This document shows, piece after piece, positions 37,727 to 47,607 of a stretch of 64,000 bases of DNA. The DNA is from Desulfurococcales archaeon (GTDB taxonomy: Archaea > Thermoproteota > Thermoprotei_A > Sulfolobales > Desulfurococcaceae). The notes under the pieces were generated by a model. That model did no database searches. It saw nothing but the letters and a program-made list of their open reading frames with translations, and was not told where the DNA came from. The position numbers and the translations under genes were made by a program. Location: contig JAMOVL010000001.1 in the NCBI GenBank assembly GCA_027067785.1, positions 1 to 64,000 of the forward strand, read 5' to 3'. Every line of letters starts with the position of its first letter. Within the stretch, counting starts at the first letter, position 1.

Positions 37727-39274
37727 ATGAGGTTTTTTAAACAAATAACTACATCAAAGATAAACAATATTCTCGCATCGGTTTCCCCGCTAAAATTCAA
37801 TAGTATAAGTGTGGACAAGGCTATTGAACTTATTAAACTACTAGTCGAAGATATCCAGGTCGTTAAAATACATAGTCTTGATGTCGTGGACGAATACAGT
37901 ATTGATGATATAGTTATTGTTCGCATAGTTAGGAATAATAATAAATTACAGTATGTATTATCAGAGCCTTCTCTTGATGATGAAATCATAGAAGCGATCG
38001 CAGCCCTCTACCTGGAAAACCCACGATGCAAGAACATAGCATGCATAGAGAATACCCTTAGAAAAATAAGAGATCCACGTATTGAGAAAGTGTATGCCGA
38101 GAAAACCTTGGAGATAATATATAACTATTTTAAGCTATCCAGCGGCTATGGTCCATTATATCCGCTAACACGTGATCCACACATTGAAGAGATAGCTGCT
38201 AGTAGCGAGGATAAATATATCAGTATAATCCATAGGAAATACAGCTGGTACGGATGGATGACGTCAAACATAGCTGTAACCCCTAGGCTTATGGATAGAC
38301 TAGTGCTCAGCCTTGCAAGAATCATTGGGCGCCACCTAAGCATTGCCCAGCCAATAGCTGAGGGCCTAACACCCGAAGGATTAAGATTAGCACTTACATT
38401 CGGCCGAGAAGTTTCACGTAAAGGAAGCAGTTTCGTTATCAGGAAAAAACCATCACGTCCAATAACTATAACGAGACTAATAGATCAAAACGTTATACCC
38501 GCCGAGCTAGCTGCTTATGCATGGCTAATACTAGAGCTTAAGGGCTCGATCCTAATAGTGGGCGGTATGAGCACTGGCAAGACTACATTATTACAAGCAC
38601 TACTAACACTCATCCCGCCTACAAGAAGAGTAGTCACAATAGAAGACACACCAGAGATAACGGGCACCACAGGACTATGGGATCCGTTAGTTGAAAGAGT
38701 AAGCACTATAGGCGATAAGCTCAGCATCAACATGTACGACCTCCTAAAATTCAGTCTCAGAAGAAGGGCCGACTACATAGTCGTGGGAGAAGTAAGAGGG
38801 AGAGAAGCCAGACTACTTGTCCAAGCATCCCGCCTAGGCCACGGCGTCCTTGCCACAATGCATGCCAATACAGCACAATCCGTTATCGAGAGACTAACAG
38901 CACCCCCGATATCCATACCCAAGAACCTGCTAAGCAGTATATGGACGATCTTCGTCATGGATGCTGTCAACGGACGTAGATATGTCAAAGAAGTCTATGA
39001 GATAGACCACAGGATCAGAATCCATAGAGTCATAAATACGAGTAAAATCGATAAACCACCAATAAAGATCATATCTGAGAACACGAACAGGCTGAAAGAA
39101 ATACTTGAGGAAGATACGATAGTGTCAGAACTCGCATCAAGAACTACTTTTCTACAAACACTCGTCAACAAAGGAGTCTTCGACATAGTCCAGCTAGGTG
39201 AAAAACTCATAGAATACTATGGATTGGAGGAAAACGAGTATGAGACCACACAGGCATTCGAAAAGAAGAACTAG
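37727..39274 (+). CDS. type II/IV secretion system ATPase (GspE/TadA/ArlI superfamily)
   Basis: ILIVGGMSTGKTTLLQALL, RRVVTIEDTPEI, VVGEVRGREARLLVQASRLGHGVLATMHAN. Confidence 0.93.
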   Translation: MRFFKQITTSKINNILASVSPLKFNSISVDKAIELIKLLVEDIQVVKIHSLDVVDEYSIDDIVIVRIVRNNNKLQYVLSEPSLDDEIIEAIAALYLENPRCKNIACIENTLRKIRDPRIEKVYAEKTLEIIYNYFKLSSGYGPLYPLTRDPHIEEIAASSEDKYISIIHRKYSWYGWMTSNIAVTPRLMDRLVLSLARIIGRHLSIAQPIAEGLTPEGLRLALTFGREVSRKGSSFVIRKKPSRPITITRLIDQNVIPAELAAYAWLILELKGSILIVGGMSTGKTTLLQALLTLIPPTRRVVTIEDTPEITGTTGLWDPLVERVSTIGDKLSINMYDLLKFSLRRRADYIVVGEVRGREARLLVQASRLGHGVLATMHANTAQSVIERLTAPPISIPKNLLSSIWTIFVMDAVNGRRYVKEVYEIDHRIRIHRVINTSKIDKPPIKIISENTNRLKEILEEDTIVSELASRTTFLQTLVNKGVFDIVQLGEKLIEYYGLEENEYETTQAFEKKN

Positions 39275-40754
39275 CCCGAAGAAACTCGTGCTAATAACTA
39301 TTTTTACACTCATACCCGTCGCCATAGGGATTATGAAGCATTTCTACGTAGTTCTACCATGTCTGCTCATACCATTAGTTATCTATATTTTGTTCCCGTT
39401 GTGGAAGAAACTTTATTTCAAGAAGAAACTAGAGGAAGAGTTCTCAGATTTTCTCGCATTAAACCTCACAATGGAAGCTAATGGTTTAAGACTAGACAAT
39501 ATACTCGATGAAGCACTGAATAAAAAGCTAGAATTACCTCAATCATACATGGTAGTTGCGAAAATATATAATATCATAAAATCACTGAACCCGGATCCAT
39601 ACACTAGCCTCAGATATTTAGCCAGGCTAATACCTAGCGAAAGAATATCCAGATTCCTAAAAGGCTATACAGAAATACTGGTAACAACAAACGATACACT
39701 CACATATGTAGAGTCGAAACTGGATGAAGAACTAGCCAGCCTAGAACAAAAGATCAGTAGAAGCCTGGCCAGCCTAGATACGCTCTACGAAGGATTACTC
39801 ATTGTGCTTATGTCAATCATAACCTTCATGTTGATACCTGTCGCATATGTTCCAAAAGAACTAATAGCTTTCATAGTTTCAATAATAGGTGTCGCCGCAT
39901 ACACTATTTCATCATCCCTGACATCATGCACCTATAGGTATGAAACACCTATATCACAATCATTATCCCTTATACTTCTAATACTCACCCCTTTCATCAT
40001 AATAGGCGCTACAATAGAGTTTATAACACTATATACTATCCTTATAACGATCTTAGTGTTTCTACTGAGAAAACTCGAGAATAAATTGGATAAGGTAGAG
40101 AATGAGCTCATAGACCTTATAGAGGATCTCTATAGCGAGGCTAAACAAGGAATACCATTAGATCATGCATTAATGAAAAAAGAGAACCTGGTACACCCGA
40201 TCGATAAGATAAGGGATTTCCTCAGACTAGGCATTAACATCCCTCTTATCCTGCAAAGGATAAAGCTATCACCGTTTTCAAAGAAGCTGTTAAGCCTGGT
40301 GTTCTCACCTCTAGAGTATAGCCGTTACCACGAGAAACACTTAGGCTACACCCTTAAGATAATGGATAATATAGTTCGTCTCCGCCGCCTACTATCAGAT
40401 AGAGGGAGAATGTATTTTTTCTACGCTCTAACGTTACCGGTGATCACTATTGCCATGATAAAAGGAATGTCAACGATCCAGTCGAATCTAACGAGGGTTT
40501 TCGATCCCGAATTAGCGTTGAGCCTAACGTACTCTATATCATTGATAGCCGGGATTATCGCCTCAAAAATATCGAGTGGAAAAAGCCTATACAGCTACTT
40601 CATACCTATACTATTATCTAGCACTCTCATATCATTCTACATTGCTAATATTTTCATTCCCACACCACATACTCCACAGCATAGTATTGGTTATCCTTTC
40701 ACAACACCGATAGGCCTCATTCTCACGACAAGCTTTGCTATTCCAACACGATGA
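39219..40754 (+). CDS. TadC/ArlJ-like pilus assembly membrane protein
   Basis: 511 aa polytopic membrane protein overlapping the secretion ATPase gene. Confidence 0.8.
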   Translation: MDWRKTSMRPHRHSKRRTSPKKLVLITIFTLIPVAIGIMKHFYVVLPCLLIPLVIYILFPLWKKLYFKKKLEEEFSDFLALNLTMEANGLRLDNILDEALNKKLELPQSYMVVAKIYNIIKSLNPDPYTSLRYLARLIPSERISRFLKGYTEILVTTNDTLTYVESKLDEELASLEQKISRSLASLDTLYEGLLIVLMSIITFMLIPVAYVPKELIAFIVSIIGVAAYTISSSLTSCTYRYETPISQSLSLILLILTPFIIIGATIEFITLYTILITILVFLLRKLENKLDKVENELIDLIEDLYSEAKQGIPLDHALMKKENLVHPIDKIRDFLRLGINIPLILQRIKLSPFSKKLLSLVFSPLEYSRYHEKHLGYTLKIMDNIVRLRRLLSDRGRMYFFYALTLPVITIAMIKGMSTIQSNLTRVFDPELALSLTYSISLIAGIIASKISSGKSLYSYFIPILLSSTLISFYIANIFIPTPHTPQHSIGYPFTTPIGLILTTSFAIPTR

Positions 40755-42151
40755 GCAACCATAGCCACACGATCAACATCCTTATATGCTCCAGGAGCTT
40801 CTTCGCTTATCACCCTCCTAGTTGCAGCCCTAAGTATAACGCCTTTCCTGGCGAGTTCATCCACAACTCTCTCTGGTCTATATGTTCTAATAGCGGCGCC
40901 TCTGCTCATCCAGCGTCCAGCGCCGTGAGGAGCACTATGCCATGTCCTAGCACCCTTAGCTGTTCCTACTAGGATGTAGCTAGCGGTACCCATTGATCCT
41001 GGTATGAGGACTGGCTGACCTATGCTTCTGTATTTATCAGGTATCTCTGGATGGCCGGGTGGGAAAGCTCTTGTAGCACCTTTCCTGTGAACTACTACAT
41101 GGTATTCTTTACCATCGACAACATGTTTCTCTATCTTAGCGATATTATGGGCTACATCATAGATCAGCTTTAAGCCCAGATCCTCAGGATCCTTATGGAA
41201 GACTGCTTTGAAGCTCTCGCGTACCCAGTGCATGATCATCTGTCTATTGGTCCAGGCAAAATTAGCTGCTGCAGCCATCGCTTTGAAATAGTCCTGCGCC
41301 TCGGGCGACTTGAAGGGTAGGCTTGCAAGCTCTCTGTCTGGCGGTCTTATCCCGTACTTACGCATGGCGCGCTCCATTATGAGTAGGTAATCGCTTGCGA
41401 CCTGGTGTCCGAGGCCACGGCTGCCTGTGTGTATCATTACAGTTACTTGTCCCTCATGCGTAATCCCCATTACCTTGGCTATCTCGGGATCATATATTCT
41501 GTCGACAACCTGTACTTCTAGGAAATGATTACCCGCACCAAGTGTTCCGAGCTGGTTATGCCCCCTCTGTTTAGCCCTACGGCTTACCTTAGAAGCATCT
41601 GCTGCTTTCCACGATCCACGTTCTTCTATGAACTCCATGTCCTCCTTCCATCCAAATCCATGTTCGACAGCCCATTCAACACCTCTATTTAGTACTTCGT
41701 CTAGCTCGGAGAAACTTAGCCTTATCTTGCCAGTGCTTCCTACACCGCTTGGCACGTTCCTGAATAATGTATCTACGAGTTCTTTTAGTCGCGGCCTTAC
41801 ATCTTTCTCGTCAAGATCTGTTCTGAGAACTCTTACACCACAGTTTATATCATACCCTACTCCTCCAGGGCTGATAACACCTGTTTCAACATCGAAGCCC
41901 GCTACTCCACCTATGGGGAAACCATAGCCTTGATGCCCGTCGGGCATAACGTACATCGCGATCTGTATTCCAGGGAGACACGCCACGTTTGCCGCCTGTA
42001 CCAGCGTTAGATCGCTTCTCATTTTCTCGAGCAAATATTCATCGGCAAACACGATCGCGGGGACTCTCATACAATGCTTTGTTCCCTTGGGTATCATGTA
42101 TTCATAATCTCCGATCTTTTCCAGCCTTATATGATGACTCATCATACCCAC
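40691..42151 (-). CDS. rtcB: RNA ligase RtcB
   Basis: PDGHQGYGFPIGGVAGFD, GVGYDINCGVRVLRT, LGAGNHFLEVQ, HGAGRWMSRGAA. Confidence 0.96.
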   Translation of the reverse strand: MGMMSHHIRLEKIGDYEYMIPKGTKHCMRVPAIVFADEYLLEKMRSDLTLVQAANVACLPGIQIAMYVMPDGHQGYGFPIGGVAGFDVETGVISPGGVGYDINCGVRVLRTDLDEKDVRPRLKELVDTLFRNVPSGVGSTGKIRLSFSELDEVLNRGVEWAVEHGFGWKEDMEFIEERGSWKAADASKVSRRAKQRGHNQLGTLGAGNHFLEVQVVDRIYDPEIAKVMGITHEGQVTVMIHTGSRGLGHQVASDYLLIMERAMRKYGIRPPDRELASLPFKSPEAQDYFKAMAAAANFAWTNRQMIMHWVRESFKAVFHKDPEDLGLKLIYDVAHNIAKIEKHVVDGKEYHVVVHRKGATRAFPPGHPEIPDKYRSIGQPVLIPGSMGTASYILVGTAKGARTWHSAPHGAGRWMSRGAAIRTYRPERVVDELARKGVILRAATRRVISEEAPGAYKDVDRVAMVAHRVGIAKLVVRMRPIGVVKG

Positions 42152-42251
42152 CCATAATTCTATAATCTATTTCTCAAAACAGACCAGGAATAATTGTTCT
42201 AGAATATCTATTATCTGACAGGGTAATATAGGTATAAAGGATAATCTTGTG

Positions 42252-43547
42252 CTACGAACTAGCCCGTAATACGTTCTCCACTAACACCTTGACTACTTCG
42301 TTGCTGGCAACCGTTTCTTGACACCCTGTTCTTAAGTCCTTTACCGTTACAGTGTTTTCCTTGTATTCTTTCTTTCCAATAATTACAGCTATATCATATC
42401 CCTTCTTGGATGTCGTACTCAGTGCTTTCCTTACCTTGTTATGATAGTAGAGGGTTATTTCGAGGCCCGTATCCTCTATACTCTTCTTGATCTTAAACGC
42501 ATAGTTTAATATAGCATAGTCTAAGACTATGATCATTACTCTAGGCTTAGACGGGGGCTTAACGCCTTTAAGCGATAAAGCGATCCTATCCAGGCCAAGA
42601 GCTAGTCCGGTCGAGTACTCGAAGGGGCCGCCATAAACTGTTGTTAAGCCATCATATCTTCCACCACCACCTATACTTAGCCCTATACCCCCTACAGCCT
42701 TGTATTCGAATATTAGGCCCGAATAATACGCTAGGCCCCTTACTAGGTTTGGATTATATATTGCTTCATACCCCATTTCCCTAAGTACTTGGATAAACTT
42801 GATCGTTCTATCGAGTTCTTCCCGTAGCCTATCATAGTGGTTCTTAAGAACAGCACTGTATTCATCCATGAAACCCTCTACTTCATCAAGCCTTAGTCTT
42901 ATCAGCTTCTCCATAGCCTCGGCTGCCTCATCACTTATTTTCCTCAACTCTTCGATCGCTTCCTTATTCATTCTTTTATCGATTAGATGGAGTATATGAT
43001 CCTGTACATCGACAGGGATCCCGAAACCATCCATGATTGAGCGATGAAGCGATACATTACTTACCTCGTATAGGTGCTTAACCCCTATCTTATCTAGAAA
43101 CGATGAGGCAGCCAACGCCGCCTCCAGATCGGCTTCAACTCCCTTAACACCTATAACTTCTAGACCTGCCTGCCAGAACTCCCTGTAACGGCCGTGCTGA
43201 GGCTCTTCGTACCTGAAGCACTGTGCTACATAATATAGTTTGACAGGTTTGGGAACGCTCCTCAGTAAACGTAGATATATGCGTACAATACTAGCCGTTA
43301 TCTCCGGTCTCAGAGATAACAGTCTGCCGGCCTTATCTTTAAACACATACATCGAACGCTTGATCTCTTCACCGCTTTTCTTCTCGAACAATTTGAAATA
43401 CTCGATAGTCGGAGGTATAACTGGTCTAAATCCATGAATTCTAGCATAGTTTTTGAACTCATTGAACAAATACTCTAATATCTCAGCGTCTCCACCGACT
43501 AAATCCCTCATGCCACGAGGAGGTAGGAGGGTAAAGCCCGACTCCAT
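42252..43547 (-). CDS. hisS: histidyl-tRNA synthetase
   Basis: PPRGMRDL, LRPEITASIVRIY, FRYEEPQHGRYREFWQAGLEVIG, LVRGLAYYSGLIFEY, GGGGRYDGL. Confidence 0.94.
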   Translation of the reverse strand: MESGFTLLPPRGMRDLVGGDAEILEYLFNEFKNYARIHGFRPVIPPTIEYFKLFEKKSGEEIKRSMYVFKDKAGRLLSLRPEITASIVRIYLRLLRSVPKPVKLYYVAQCFRYEEPQHGRYREFWQAGLEVIGVKGVEADLEAALAASSFLDKIGVKHLYEVSNVSLHRSIMDGFGIPVDVQDHILHLIDKRMNKEAIEELRKISDEAAEAMEKLIRLRLDEVEGFMDEYSAVLKNHYDRLREELDRTIKFIQVLREMGYEAIYNPNLVRGLAYYSGLIFEYKAVGGIGLSIGGGGRYDGLTTVYGGPFEYSTGLALGLDRIALSLKGVKPPSKPRVMIIVLDYAILNYAFKIKKSIEDTGLEITLYYHNKVRKALSTTSKKGYDIAVIIGKKEYKENTVTVKDLRTGCQETVASNEVVKVLVENVLRASS

Positions 43548-43643
43548 ATCCTCGTCACCATGATATAGCCTGGTTCACTATTACCGGTTACGTATTTTTA
43601 GACAATGTCTTATCAAGCAACCATATAACGTTTATCTCAAAGA

Positions 43644-44153
43644 CTATTTCCGGGGATCTATGCGTCCTACCTCATAATACGTTATATCACCTTGCAGACT
43701 AACAACTGCGATGACAAGTGATAATGCATTATCAATAGCTTTCTCGATATCGGAGACTATATCTTCGAGAGTAATACTATGGCCCTCTTCTAGGACCTTG
43801 ACCATTCTCAGCGCGCCATGCTTATCCCTTATTATGAACTCGCCTTCTTTCACAACTTTTACCCTACGGCCACGATCCCTTAGATCCTTATATACAAGGA
43901 GGCTTGGCCAGAAGAATTCTCGAAGACAATTATATGCTTTCTCCATGAATTCCTCAAGACTTGTTATTTCTTCATCGCCGACGATTATCCTGGCACGATC
44001 GCTTATCAATAAATACGCTGTCTCGACAATGCTCAGTTCTAACCCATCACTTGTCTCCCTACCGAACCACTTATTAGATAGATCATGGTAGTTTTCCCCG
44101 ATCATTCCGCAGCATTTACTTGCATCGAATAATATCCTATAGGTTTTCGGCAT
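43644..44153 (-). CDS. tRNA-splicing endonuclease-like (probably non-catalytic structural) subunit
   Basis: LSIVETAYLLI...FFWPSLLVYKDLRDRGRRVK...LSLVIAVVSLQGDITYYEVGRI resembles EndA fold; the usual catalytic His context is not evident. Confidence 0.6.
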   Translation of the reverse strand: MPKTYRILFDASKCCGMIGENYHDLSNKWFGRETSDGLELSIVETAYLLISDRARIIVGDEEITSLEEFMEKAYNCLREFFWPSLLVYKDLRDRGRRVKVVKEGEFIIRDKHGALRMVKVLEEGHSITLEDIVSDIEKAIDNALSLVIAVVSLQGDITYYEVGRIDPRK

Positions 44154-44250
44154 CTAGAAGCACCACGTAGCTCCCCTGATCAACGTTACATCTTTTTCCC
44201 TAGAGTACCAGATATTACAACAACAATATATTGTTGCAGGTGTATTATTC

Positions 44251-45318
44251 ATGGAGTACCCGTATCCGATCAAGATAAGGGCTGTATGGTGGGACAACAA
44301 TCGTGTCTGCTGGATAGACACGTCTAAGCTACCCTTCGAAGAGAAAACATACTGTACAGATGATCCTGAGAGGCTCGCTAAAGCCATCATAACCATGGAG
44401 ATCAGAGGCGCTCCAGCCATAGGTGTCGCTGCAGCATTAGGGGTGGCCGCTTATGCTTTAAAGATATCATCAACTAACATGGAGGAATTCGTCAAAAGAG
44501 TCGAAGAGGCCATAAGAATACTATGGAATACAAGGCCTACAGCACACAATCTTTTCTGGGCACTAACACGGATGCGCAACACGCTTAAAACTAGTATAGA
44601 TGAAGGGCTAAGCCCAGCGGATATAGCGGATAGGCTTCGCCGAGAAGCACTCGAAATAATGGATGAAGATATACGTGCAAATATACGTATGGGCGAGTAC
44701 GGCGCAGAACTCGTCCCGGACAATGCGACAATACTAACACATTGTAACGCCGGGGCACTGGCAACCGCCGCTTTCGGTACCGCTGAAGGAATAATGCGTG
44801 TCGCATGGTATAAGGGCAAAAAGATCAGAGTGATAGCTACCGAGACAAGGCCAGTACTCCAGGGCGCCCGGCTAACGGTATGGGAGCTGATGAAAGAAGG
44901 AATACCCGTAACGCTCATAACGGATAATATGGCTGGCTACGTCATTCGTAAGGGAATGGTCGACCTCGTGATCGTCGGTGCCGATCGTGTGACTAGAGAA
45001 GGCTATGTAATAAACAAAATAGGAACCTACATGATAGCACTAGCGGCCAAGAGAAACAACGTACCATTCTACGTAGCGGCCCCGACAAGCACAATCGATC
45101 TAAACTCGTCTATAGACGATGTAGTCATAGAAGAACGCGACCCGGAAGAAGTTAAAAAAGTCTTGGGAAAACCCATCACTGTGGAAGAAGCTGATGCTTT
45201 AAACTATGCCTTCGACATAACGGATCCCGACCTGGTGACGGCCATAATAACCGAGAAAGGAGTGGTTAAACCACCCTATCCAGAGAACCTTAAGCGCATA
45301 GTAGGATCCCAAGGTTAA
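44251..45318 (+). CDS. mtnA: S-methyl-5-thioribose-1-phosphate isomerase / aIF2B-like
   Basis: MEIRGAPAIGVAAALGVAAYA, THCNAGALATAAFGTAEGI, ETRPVLQGARLTVWEL, VGADRVTREGYVINKIGTY. Confidence 0.9.
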   Translation: MEYPYPIKIRAVWWDNNRVCWIDTSKLPFEEKTYCTDDPERLAKAIITMEIRGAPAIGVAAALGVAAYALKISSTNMEEFVKRVEEAIRILWNTRPTAHNLFWALTRMRNTLKTSIDEGLSPADIADRLRREALEIMDEDIRANIRMGEYGAELVPDNATILTHCNAGALATAAFGTAEGIMRVAWYKGKKIRVIATETRPVLQGARLTVWELMKEGIPVTLITDNMAGYVIRKGMVDLVIVGADRVTREGYVINKIGTYMIALAAKRNNVPFYVAAPTSTIDLNSSIDDVVIEERDPEEVKKVLGKPITVEEADALNYAFDITDPDLVTAIITEKGVVKPPYPENLKRIVGSQG

Positions 45319-45356
45319 ATATATAATTTCTCTATCTCAACAATCACAAATATGGT

Positions 45357-45466
45357 GGGCCCGTCGTCTAGCTTGGACTAGGATGCGGGGTTCGGGACCC
45401 GAGAGATCCCGCCGCTGGAACGGGCGAAACTCCCCGTGACCCGGGGTTCAAATCCCCGCGGGCCCA
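45357..45466 (+). tRNA. tRNA-Pro(CGG) with intron
   Basis: Acceptor GGGCCCG/CGGGCCC, anticodon stem CGGGG/CCCCG, loop TTCGG.., T-arm CGGGGTTCAAATCCCCG; ~30-nt insertion after the anticodon; CCA not encoded. Confidence 0.88.
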
Positions 45467-45500
45467 CTCCCCCACCCTTCTCCTCCATGGTGCCTGGGCT

Positions 45501-45932
45501 ATGGATATAAAGACGGTGACGAAATATGTTGCTAGCCTAGATATAGATGAACTAAAGAGTATACCCGAAGTATACTCGTTGGCCGCACTAAAACGTTTCA
45601 TCAAACCATTACTGGCTGGCCTAGGAGAAGCTCCTGCCTGGTTCTATGTTTCTCCCCGTAGAGACCATGTTGTTGTACCGCGTTATTTCTGTACATGTAA
45701 AGACTACACGATCAGAGTTATGGCTAGGAGACATAATCTTTCATGCAAGCACGTCCTCGCCCAGAAACTCGCTGAGCTAACGGGCTCCTATAGAACATTA
45801 TTCCTGGATATAGATGAATACATTAGTATAGTTTTAGAGATAACAAGAATGGGTATAAGCCCTACGCTTAGAAGATTACTATATAAGCAAAGAACTAGAC
45901 ATAAGGGATCAAGCAGGAATAGAAGGAGGTAA
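45501..45932 (+). CDS. SWIM zinc-finger domain protein
   Basis: YFCTCKDYTIRVMARRHNLSCKHVLAQKLAEL (CxCx(n)CxH). Confidence 0.75.
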   Translation: MDIKTVTKYVASLDIDELKSIPEVYSLAALKRFIKPLLAGLGEAPAWFYVSPRRDHVVVPRYFCTCKDYTIRVMARRHNLSCKHVLAQKLAELTGSYRTLFLDIDEYISIVLEITRMGISPTLRRLLYKQRTRHKGSSRNRRR

Positions 45933-45940
45933 GCCCCGGG

Positions 45941-46258
45941 ATGGGACGACGTAGGAAGAAATACAAGAAAGTCGTAAAGAGGGTTAGGAGAATACCAAAG
46001 ATATTCCAGTGCCCCAACTGTGGATCCAGGACTCTGACTATCAGATTCAAGAAATCAGAAGTTGAAGGCATGAAGAGAGCAGTGATAACATGTGGTACAT
46101 GCGGCCTGTACTACGAGATGGACGTGCCTGAAATGCTTGAAGCAGTAGATGTCTATGGCAAATTCATCGACCTATTCGAAGAAGGAAGCATCGAGCTCGA
46201 ATTCAGGAGACCTGAGGAAGAGGAGGGCGGCGAGGAGATCGGCTCTGAGAGTCCATGA
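45941..46258 (+). CDS. Elf1-like transcription elongation factor
   Basis: FQCPNCGSRTLTIRFKK...ITCGTCGLYYEMDVPEMLEAVDVYGKFIDLF. Confidence 0.8.
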   Translation: MGRRRKKYKKVVKRVRRIPKIFQCPNCGSRTLTIRFKKSEVEGMKRAVITCGTCGLYYEMDVPEMLEAVDVYGKFIDLFEEGSIELEFRRPEEEEGGEEIGSESP

Positions 46259-46265
46259 GTACATA

Positions 46266-46979
46266 ATGGATAAACTCTCCTCCGGGGAAAAACTCCACTT
46301 CACCCTCATTGATCCGGATAAGCCCGGAGACCTTGTGAAAACCGCGGAGCGGATGGTGGAAGCCGGCACCGACGCCTTCCTAATAGGCGGGAGCCTTGCC
46401 GTAACTCCCGAAGAGGCCGGTAGAACAGCCAAGGTGTTACGGAGATTCGGTAAGCCAGTGATAATATTTCCGGGCAACCTGAACTGTCTGACGCCGGAAG
46501 CAGATGCTGTTCTCTACATGACCCTTATGAATAGCCTTGACCCATACTATTTGATTGAAGCCCAGGTATCAGCCGCACCGATTATCAGGAAGTATGGGCT
46601 CGAGGTCCTACCAGCAGCCTATATAGTCGTGTATGGCGATACAGCAGTGGCTCATGTAGGCAGAATTCATCCTATACCGGCTGGGAAACCGGAGATCGTG
46701 GCAGCATATGCTCTTGCCGCCGAGTACATGGGTATGAAATACATTTATCTAGAAGCAGGGAGCGGTGCTGGCAGACCTGTTCCACCTAGTTTTCCACAAG
46801 CTGTTAAAAGCTATACTGGGCTAACAGTCATCGTCGGCGGCGGGATCAAATCGCCCCTCATAGCACATGAGATCGCCCGTGCCGGTGCGGACATAATAGT
46901 GACGGGAACCATTGTTGAAGAAAACCCTGAAGCCGCTGCTAGTATTGTGGAAGCTGTTAAGTCTGCTGGCCGCCGCTAG
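46266..46979 (+). CDS. geranylgeranylglyceryl phosphate synthase (ORF is open from 46149; exact start uncertain)
   Basis: LHFTLIDPDKPGDL, YLEAGSGAGRPVPP, VIVGGGIKSPLIAHEIARAGADIIVTGTIVEE. Confidence 0.9.
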   Translation: MDKLSSGEKLHFTLIDPDKPGDLVKTAERMVEAGTDAFLIGGSLAVTPEEAGRTAKVLRRFGKPVIIFPGNLNCLTPEADAVLYMTLMNSLDPYYLIEAQVSAAPIIRKYGLEVLPAAYIVVYGDTAVAHVGRIHPIPAGKPEIVAAYALAAEYMGMKYIYLEAGSGAGRPVPPSFPQAVKSYTGLTVIVGGGIKSPLIAHEIARAGADIIVTGTIVEENPEAAASIVEAVKSAGRR

Positions 46980-47226
46980 TGTCTCTACAGTATTTCTTCT
47001 TAAAGGCCTCCTCAACATCAATGCCTACGAGATTAGCTACGCTGAGGAGCCAGGCGAATAGATCGGCTATCTCTTCCTCAAGGCTACGCCTATCCATCTT
47101 CAGTAGAGCATCAGCGACCTCACCGACTTCTTCAACAAGCCATGTAAACGTGGCGAAAACACCTCTACTACTATCGCGTTCATAGTATTTTCTCCTGATA
47201 ATCTCCTGGGCTTCCCTGATCTCCAT
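46957..47226 (-). CDS. MazG-like nucleotide pyrophosphohydrolase
   Basis: TWLVEEVGEVADALLK...EEEIADLFAWLLSVANLVGIDVEEA. Confidence 0.85.
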   Translation of the reverse strand: MEIREAQEIIRRKYYERDSSRGVFATFTWLVEEVGEVADALLKMDRRSLEEEIADLFAWLLSVANLVGIDVEEAFKKKYCRDTSGGQQT

Positions 47227-47331
47227 AGCATCCCACCCATTATCAACGGAGGTATTCTCCGAATGAAATATATTGTGGATTAAGATATATTGGTAGCAGA
47301 AACGCTATGTATATACGTGCAGGTGCTGGCG

Positions 47332-47523
47332 ATGCCTAAGAGTAAGGCTAGGAGGAAGAGTAGAGGCAAGAGAGAAGCGCCTGGACCATTCACAGCAGCA
47401 GGTCTTATCAGATTCTATGAAGAGGCCGACATAGGTATAAAGATGAAGCCACAAGTACTGATAATAATGGCTATAGCATTCACTGTCGCTGTCATAGTGT
47501 TGCAAAAACTAGTTGGATTCTAA
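47332..47523 (+). CDS. Sec61 beta subunit homologue
   Basis: GPFTAAGLIRFYEEADIGIKMKPQVLIIMAIAFTVAVIVL; ATG at 47332 preferred over 47290. Confidence 0.85.
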   Translation: MPKSKARRKSRGKREAPGPFTAAGLIRFYEEADIGIKMKPQVLIIMAIAFTVAVIVLQKLVGF

Positions 47524-47607
47524 CGATTATTTTCTCATTTCACTGAAAAGTGTTATGGGAAAAACAAGTTAAGTTTATAATAGTTAAAAGTACTACTGGG
47601 ATTAACT

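Noticed and set aside
45368-45604. 78-aa minus ORF
   Set aside because: Overlaps tRNA-Pro and the SWIM-domain gene antisense; no support.
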